The notes under the pieces were generated by a model. That model ran no database searches. It was not told where the DNA came from and saw only the letters and a list, made by a program, of their open reading frames with translations. Of a DNA stretch of 16,820 bases, positions 13,604-16,820 are shown one piece after another. The translations under genes and the position numbers were made by a program. Within the stretch, counting starts at the first letter, position 1; the number at the start of each line of letters is the position of its first letter. Source of the stretch: an uncultured Bacteroidota bacterium (GTDB taxonomy: Bacteria; Bacteroidota; Bacteroidia; Chitinophagales; Chitinophagaceae). The stretch covers positions 1-16,820 of the forward strand of contig CAIVHI010000139.1 of NCBI GenBank assembly GCA_903905685.1. Reading direction: 5' to 3'.

Positions 13604-16600
13604 CTATCGCTCCAAAGTCATTCTGACTACATCGCCAACACCGTTGCCGAGCGACTTGAAGAGGTAGATGCCGCCGTTGAGGTTGCCGGGCAGGTTGATT
13701 TGGACATTGAACGAGCCGGAAACGGGGGTGAAAGCTCCTTCAAATACCTTGCGTCCCAAGATATCGGTCACTTCATAACGAACCACTTCATTGTTTTGGG
13801 TCGTGCCAATAACGTTGAACGTCCCTTTGTTGGGGTTGGGTGCAATGGCCAATTCGTTGATGTGTTGGGCAACGCTGTGAACTTCCGAGGGAATGATACC
13901 CACCGTGATAGTAGGCATGGCTTCGGCAGCGGGGCAGTTGCCGCTTCCGGTTACAATGCAAGTCACATTGTTGGTGCCCGTAACATAGTTGAGTACGTAT
14001 ACGTTGGAGGTTGCTCCGTAAACCAAAGTTCCATTTACTACCCATTGATAGGTAGGTGCGGGGCCACCGCCCGATGTGAGGGCTGCCACCAGGGTGTCGT
14101 TGTGGCCGTATGGCACCAATGCGCCGCCGCTTGATGTAACTGTAACCACCGGTGTAACTACAGGAACGGTATGCATCACCACCGTAGAGCTATTTACCGT
14201 AAACGGTACTGCACAAGGTGAATTACTGGTCATTTGGCACACAATGTTGTCGTAGTTGGACGGATTGTAGGTGTATGATGGGCCTGTTGCCACAGGAACA
14301 CCATTTTTCAACCAGACAAATGAAGGGTGACGACCGCCGTAAAGGTATTTTGCAGTGTAGGTAACCAAGGTGCCCGAACAAACGGTATCTGAAGGATTGA
14401 TGTCGATAGATACTTCGGGAAGTTCGGTGGTATTCACGGTCATTACCAGCTTTCCAGTAACGGAATCGGGAATGGCACATTGGGCATTGCTCACCAGCAC
14501 ACAGGATATCGTATCGCTATTGGTAGGCGTGTATACCAATGACGAACCTGTGCCTACCGCCACACTGTTCACGCTCCAGCGGTAGGCAGGTGCGGTTCCT
14601 GCATTGGTGGTAGATGCAAAGAAGGTATCCAAAGTGCTAACGCAAACGGTGTCGCCAAGTGTTCCCGCTATGATGGAGACGGTGGGTATGAGTTTGGGCA
14701 AAACAGTCGTTATCAAGAAGTTGGAACCGGTTGGGAGGATAGCGCAAGCGTAGTTGGAAGTCATTAGGCAATACACGGTGTCGTGGTTGGCCGGGGTGTA
14801 GGTGTAGGCATTGGATGTGCTTACCAGTGTTCCATTTACCTTCCAAAGATAAGTGGGGGCTGATCCTCCCCATGTGGGCACGGCGGTGTAGGTTACGGGA
14901 AGGGTTGCACAGCTGGTGTCTCCCGGGTTTGCCGCTATCGCTACAAATGGTGCACCGAATGAGTCGACGTTGATGATCCAATAAGCGAATGTAGTTCCAC
15001 ACGCTGCCGTCTCCGAATAAATAACCGAATCGATGCCATGGGCAAGTCCGGTAAGGATACCTGTCGGTGAAATTATTGCGTTGGTAGTGTTGCTCACAGA
15101 CCATTGTCCTCCAGTAACCGTTTCTATCAGGGAGTCTGAGGAGCCGATGCAGATGTCGGTAGGGGCGATAATCATACCTGTTGCAGCACCGAGCCCTATC
15201 GTTACGTTGAAAGTGGCCAGACTAGAGCCGCAAGCGTTGGTCACGTTGTATGAAATCACCGTGGTGCCCACTGCAACGCCGGTTACCTGACCCACGGAAT
15301 TAACGGTTGCATTGCCGTTGGATGCCGACCAAGTACCGCCAAGTGCGCTGTCTGCAAGTGCAATGGTGTTTCCCACGCATACGATGCTTGAACCTGTAAT
15401 TGCCGATGCAGCGCGGTCGATAGTCATCAGATAGGTAGCTCCTGTAGTGCCACAGGTATTGGTGAGATTGTAGGTGATTTCAGCCAATCCTGCACCAACG
15501 CCGGTCACTATGCCCGTCACCGGGTCAACCGTTGCTATCAGCGGGTCTCCGCTTACCCAAACCCCACCTGCGGGTGTGTCCGCCAGTGTAGAGGTGGAAC
15601 CGACGCAGATTTCTCCCGTACCGGTAATGCCACCGGGATTGGGTATCGGGTTGACCGTAATTACAGTCGATGCAGTACAGCCGGCACCGGTATAGGTTAC
15701 GGTATCGGTGCCCGCTGTCAGCCCGGTAAGTGCACCAGTCGTTGCGTCTATACTGGCCACCGTTGTGCCGCTGGTCGTCCAGGTACCGCCGCTATAGCTG
15801 TCTCCCAATGTAGTGGTGGTCAATTGGCAAAGGGAAGTCAGCCCGGTTATGGCAGGGAGCGATGTGCTTACTGTTGTTGGGTAGGTAGCTGTACAGCCTG
15901 TGGAGGTCAGAGTGAAGGTGATGGTGGTAGTGCCTAAAGCAAGTCCGGTTACAACACCGCCTGGAGAGGTAACGGAGGCCGTGCCGGGTACACTTGACGA
16001 CCAAGTGCCCGCTCCTGAGGCGTCCGTGAAATTGACTGATGTGCCCAGGCAGATTGGCGTTGCACCCGATATTGCGGCGGGCAGGGCATTAATGGTTACC
16101 GAAGAGGTTGATGCCGTAGTGGATCCACAGGCGTTGGTAGCGGTAACGGTATAGATACCTGCACTCGTTGCTGATACTGCGAATGGGGTTGGATTTTGAA
16201 GGGCCGAAATATATGCCGATGGGCCCGCCCAGCTATAGGAGGTTGCATTCGTCGCAGTGCTGGTCAAGGTAAGGTTGGAGTTCAGGCAAACAGGGTTGGG
16301 GGTGGCCGTTGCCGTAACTGCTGTGGGTACGTTGTTGATGGTTTGGGTGCCGCCCGATGCGACCGCACCGGCGGTTCCGCCTGCTGCGACTGTAATGCCG
16401 AAGGCACCTGGCCCGGCAGTAGTCACGGTAATCGTTTTGCCCGTAATGGCGGTATTGACTACATTGGCAGTTATCCAAAAATAATAAGTTGTTCCAGGCC
16501 CGCCTGCATTGGTGAGGTTATAACCTCCGGCGATGGGGTAATTGAGGACCCCGGGGCCGATACCGACCGTAATGGCCGCGCCAACTGCGGTTGCGGTAGC

Positions 16601-16820
16601 AAAATTTTGGGTCGTATTGGCCCACAGTTGAAAATTGGTAACATCCGTGGTCATGGCATACGTCGAGCCCGTCGTCGTAAACCTCACATTGCTCATAGTA
16701 GTGCTCGCGCCAGATTGCCGCACGGTAAATTCGAATACGGTTTGCTGTTTAGGTGCACAAAACGTAGCGGCAGCAACGTTGCCACCAACGAAATTACCCA
16801 ACGTGGAAAGTGCAAATGCA
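13604..16820 (-). CDS. Large T9SS surface protein with Ig-like/PKD-like repeats, N-terminus outside window
   Basis: At least 1072 codons, open through base 16820, so the signal peptide is not seen; TTG at 16801 is in frame but codons continue upstream. Residue numbers here count from 16801. Residues 1-155 are a Gly/Thr-rich beta region. A cysteine-paired Ig/PKD unit follows (160-237), then five bacterial Ig-like (BIG2-type) units of 74-76 residues (239-614), four PKD-like units of 85-91 residues (616-969), and a T9SS sorting domain (982-1065: APNPNKGTFNV, DILGRKVFEG, GGIYLFKS). No catalytic domain is visible. Probably an adhesin or gliding-type surface filament protein; partner unknown. It ends 16 bases from a bidirectional terminator. 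Confidence 0.88.
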   Translation of the reverse strand, partial: AFALSTLGNFVGGNVAAATFCAPKQQTVFEFTVRQSGASTTMSNVRFTTTGSTYAMTTDVTNFQLWANTTQNFATATAVGAAITVGIGPGVLNYPIAGGYNLTNAGGPGTTYYFWITANVVNTAITGKTITVTTAGPGAFGITVAAGGTAGAVASGGTQTINNVPTAVTATATPNPVCLNSNLTLTSTATNATSYSWAGPSAYISALQNPTPFAVSATSAGIYTVTATNACGSTTASTSSVTINALPAAISGATPICLGTSVNFTDASGAGTWSSSVPGTASVTSPGGVVTGLALGTTTITFTLTSTGCTATYPTTVSTSLPAITGLTSLCQLTTTTLGDSYSGGTWTTSGTTVASIDATTGALTGLTAGTDTVTYTGAGCTASTVITVNPIPNPGGITGTGEICVGSTSTLADTPAGGVWVSGDPLIATVDPVTGIVTGVGAGLAEITYNLTNTCGTTGATYLMTIDRAASAITGSSIVCVGNTIALADSALGGTWSASNGNATVNSVGQVTGVAVGTTVISYNVTNACGSSLATFNVTIGLGAATGMIIAPTDICIGSSDSLIETVTGGQWSVSNTTNAIISPTGILTGLAHGIDSVIYSETAACGTTFAYWIINVDSFGAPFVAIAANPGDTSCATLPVTYTAVPTWGGSAPTYLWKVNGTLVSTSNAYTYTPANHDTVYCLMTSNYACAILPTGSNFLITTVLPKLIPTVSIIAGTLGDTVCVSTLDTFFASTTNAGTAPAYRWSVNSVAVGTGSSLVYTPTNSDTISCVLVSNAQCAIPDSVTGKLVMTVNTTELPEVSIDINPSDTVCSGTLVTYTAKYLYGGRHPSFVWLKNGVPVATGPSYTYNPSNYDNIVCQMTSNSPCAVPFTVNSSTVVMHTVPVVTPVVTVTSSGGALVPYGHNDTLVAALTSGGGPAPTYQWVVNGTLVYGATSNVYVLNYVTGTNNVTCIVTGSGNCPAAEAMPTITVGIIPSEVHSVAQHINELAIAPNPNKGTFNVIGTTQNNEVVRYEVTDILGRKVFEGAFTPVSGSFNVQINLPGNLNGGIYLFKSLGNGVGDVVRMTLER
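13895..14956 (-). repeat. Four tandem PKD-like protein repeats with fixed cysteine spacing
   Basis: Units of about 85-91 residues share YxWxVNGxxV...YTPxNxDTVxCxMTSN. The first three carry cysteines at positions x, x+47 and x+55 exactly (631/678/686, 720/767/775, 808/855/863). The fourth keeps only the last two (948/956). Confidence 0.75.
14960..16087 (-). repeat. Five tandem BIG2-type Ig-like protein repeats
   Basis: Within the large T9SS protein, five units each begin with a C-x-G-type turn (C251, C325, C399, C475, C551) and carry a second cysteine 49-52 residues later (C303, C375, C450, C524, C601). The shared core is GGTW...VTG(L/V)xxGxxxxxY. The period is 74-76 residues (about 225 bases). 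DNA identity between units is low, so they are old or under diversifying drift. Each pair probably forms a disulfide. Confidence 0.75.

Noticed and set aside
16799..16801. TTG at 16801 as the true start of the large T9SS protein
   Set aside because: The frame stays open to the window edge, no signal peptide follows the TTG, and a T9SS cargo needs one; the gene must begin beyond 16820.
13604..16820. CRISPR or DNA tandem repeats in the repeat-rich region
   Set aside because: The periodicity is at protein level (74-91 residues) with diverged DNA and an intact frame; no short identical repeats with spacers are present.

Overview
The window reads as chromosomal DNA of a Bacteroidota bacterium, probably near the Chitinophagia/Sphingobacteriia; class and genus cannot be fixed from this sequence. 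The signs are two proteins with type IX secretion (T9SS) C-terminal sorting domains, TAnnTTTG -7 promoter elements in front of at least five genes, starts without Shine-Dalgarno sequences, and the gene order rplM-rpsI-rpsB-tsf. No phage, transposase, CRISPR, tRNA or rRNA is recognisable, so this looks like core and cell-envelope chromosome.

Layout. 1-1461 (-): proline-catabolic delta-1-pyrroline-5-carboxylate dehydrogenase (pruA), cut at its C-terminus by the window edge. 1647-2666 (+): secreted, extremely Trp/Tyr/Gly-rich protein resembling DUF6600. 2858-4906 (+): T9SS-secreted multidomain protein, followed by two strong hairpins. 5137-7059 (-): multi-spanning GT-C-like membrane protein with TPR repeats, related to the TMTC O-mannosyltransferase family. 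7105-7372: divergent promoter region holding two full promoters and two adjacent palindromes. 7373-10258 (+): translation cluster rplM, rpsI, rpsB (with an unusual Gly/Arg-rich tail) and tsf, the last separated by a hairpin and possibly having its own promoter. 10337-10675 (-): small unknown protein with a Lys/Trp-rich tail. 10816-11403 (+): AcpH-like ACP phosphodiesterase. 11404-11706: unexplained, partly structured intergenic stretch. 11707-12909 (+): serine beta-lactamase-fold lipoprotein. 12946-13404 (+): PaaI-type hotdog thioesterase. 13604-16820 (-): large repeat-rich T9SS surface protein, cut at its N-terminus by the window edge.

How the genes fit together. The ribosomal block is one functional unit. 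The two T9SS cargo proteins are rich in the D(S/T)(A/I/L/V/M/T) motif used for general O-glycosylation in Bacteroidota, and a TMTC-like membrane protein lies beside one of them; a link is possible but is inference. Convergent gene pairs are separated by long perfect hairpins, two of them (10273-10318 and 13539-13588) suited to stopping transcription from both sides. Several reading frames can be extended upstream to TTG or GTG codons lying in or next to promoter elements; I chose downstream starts in those cases and say so at each gene.
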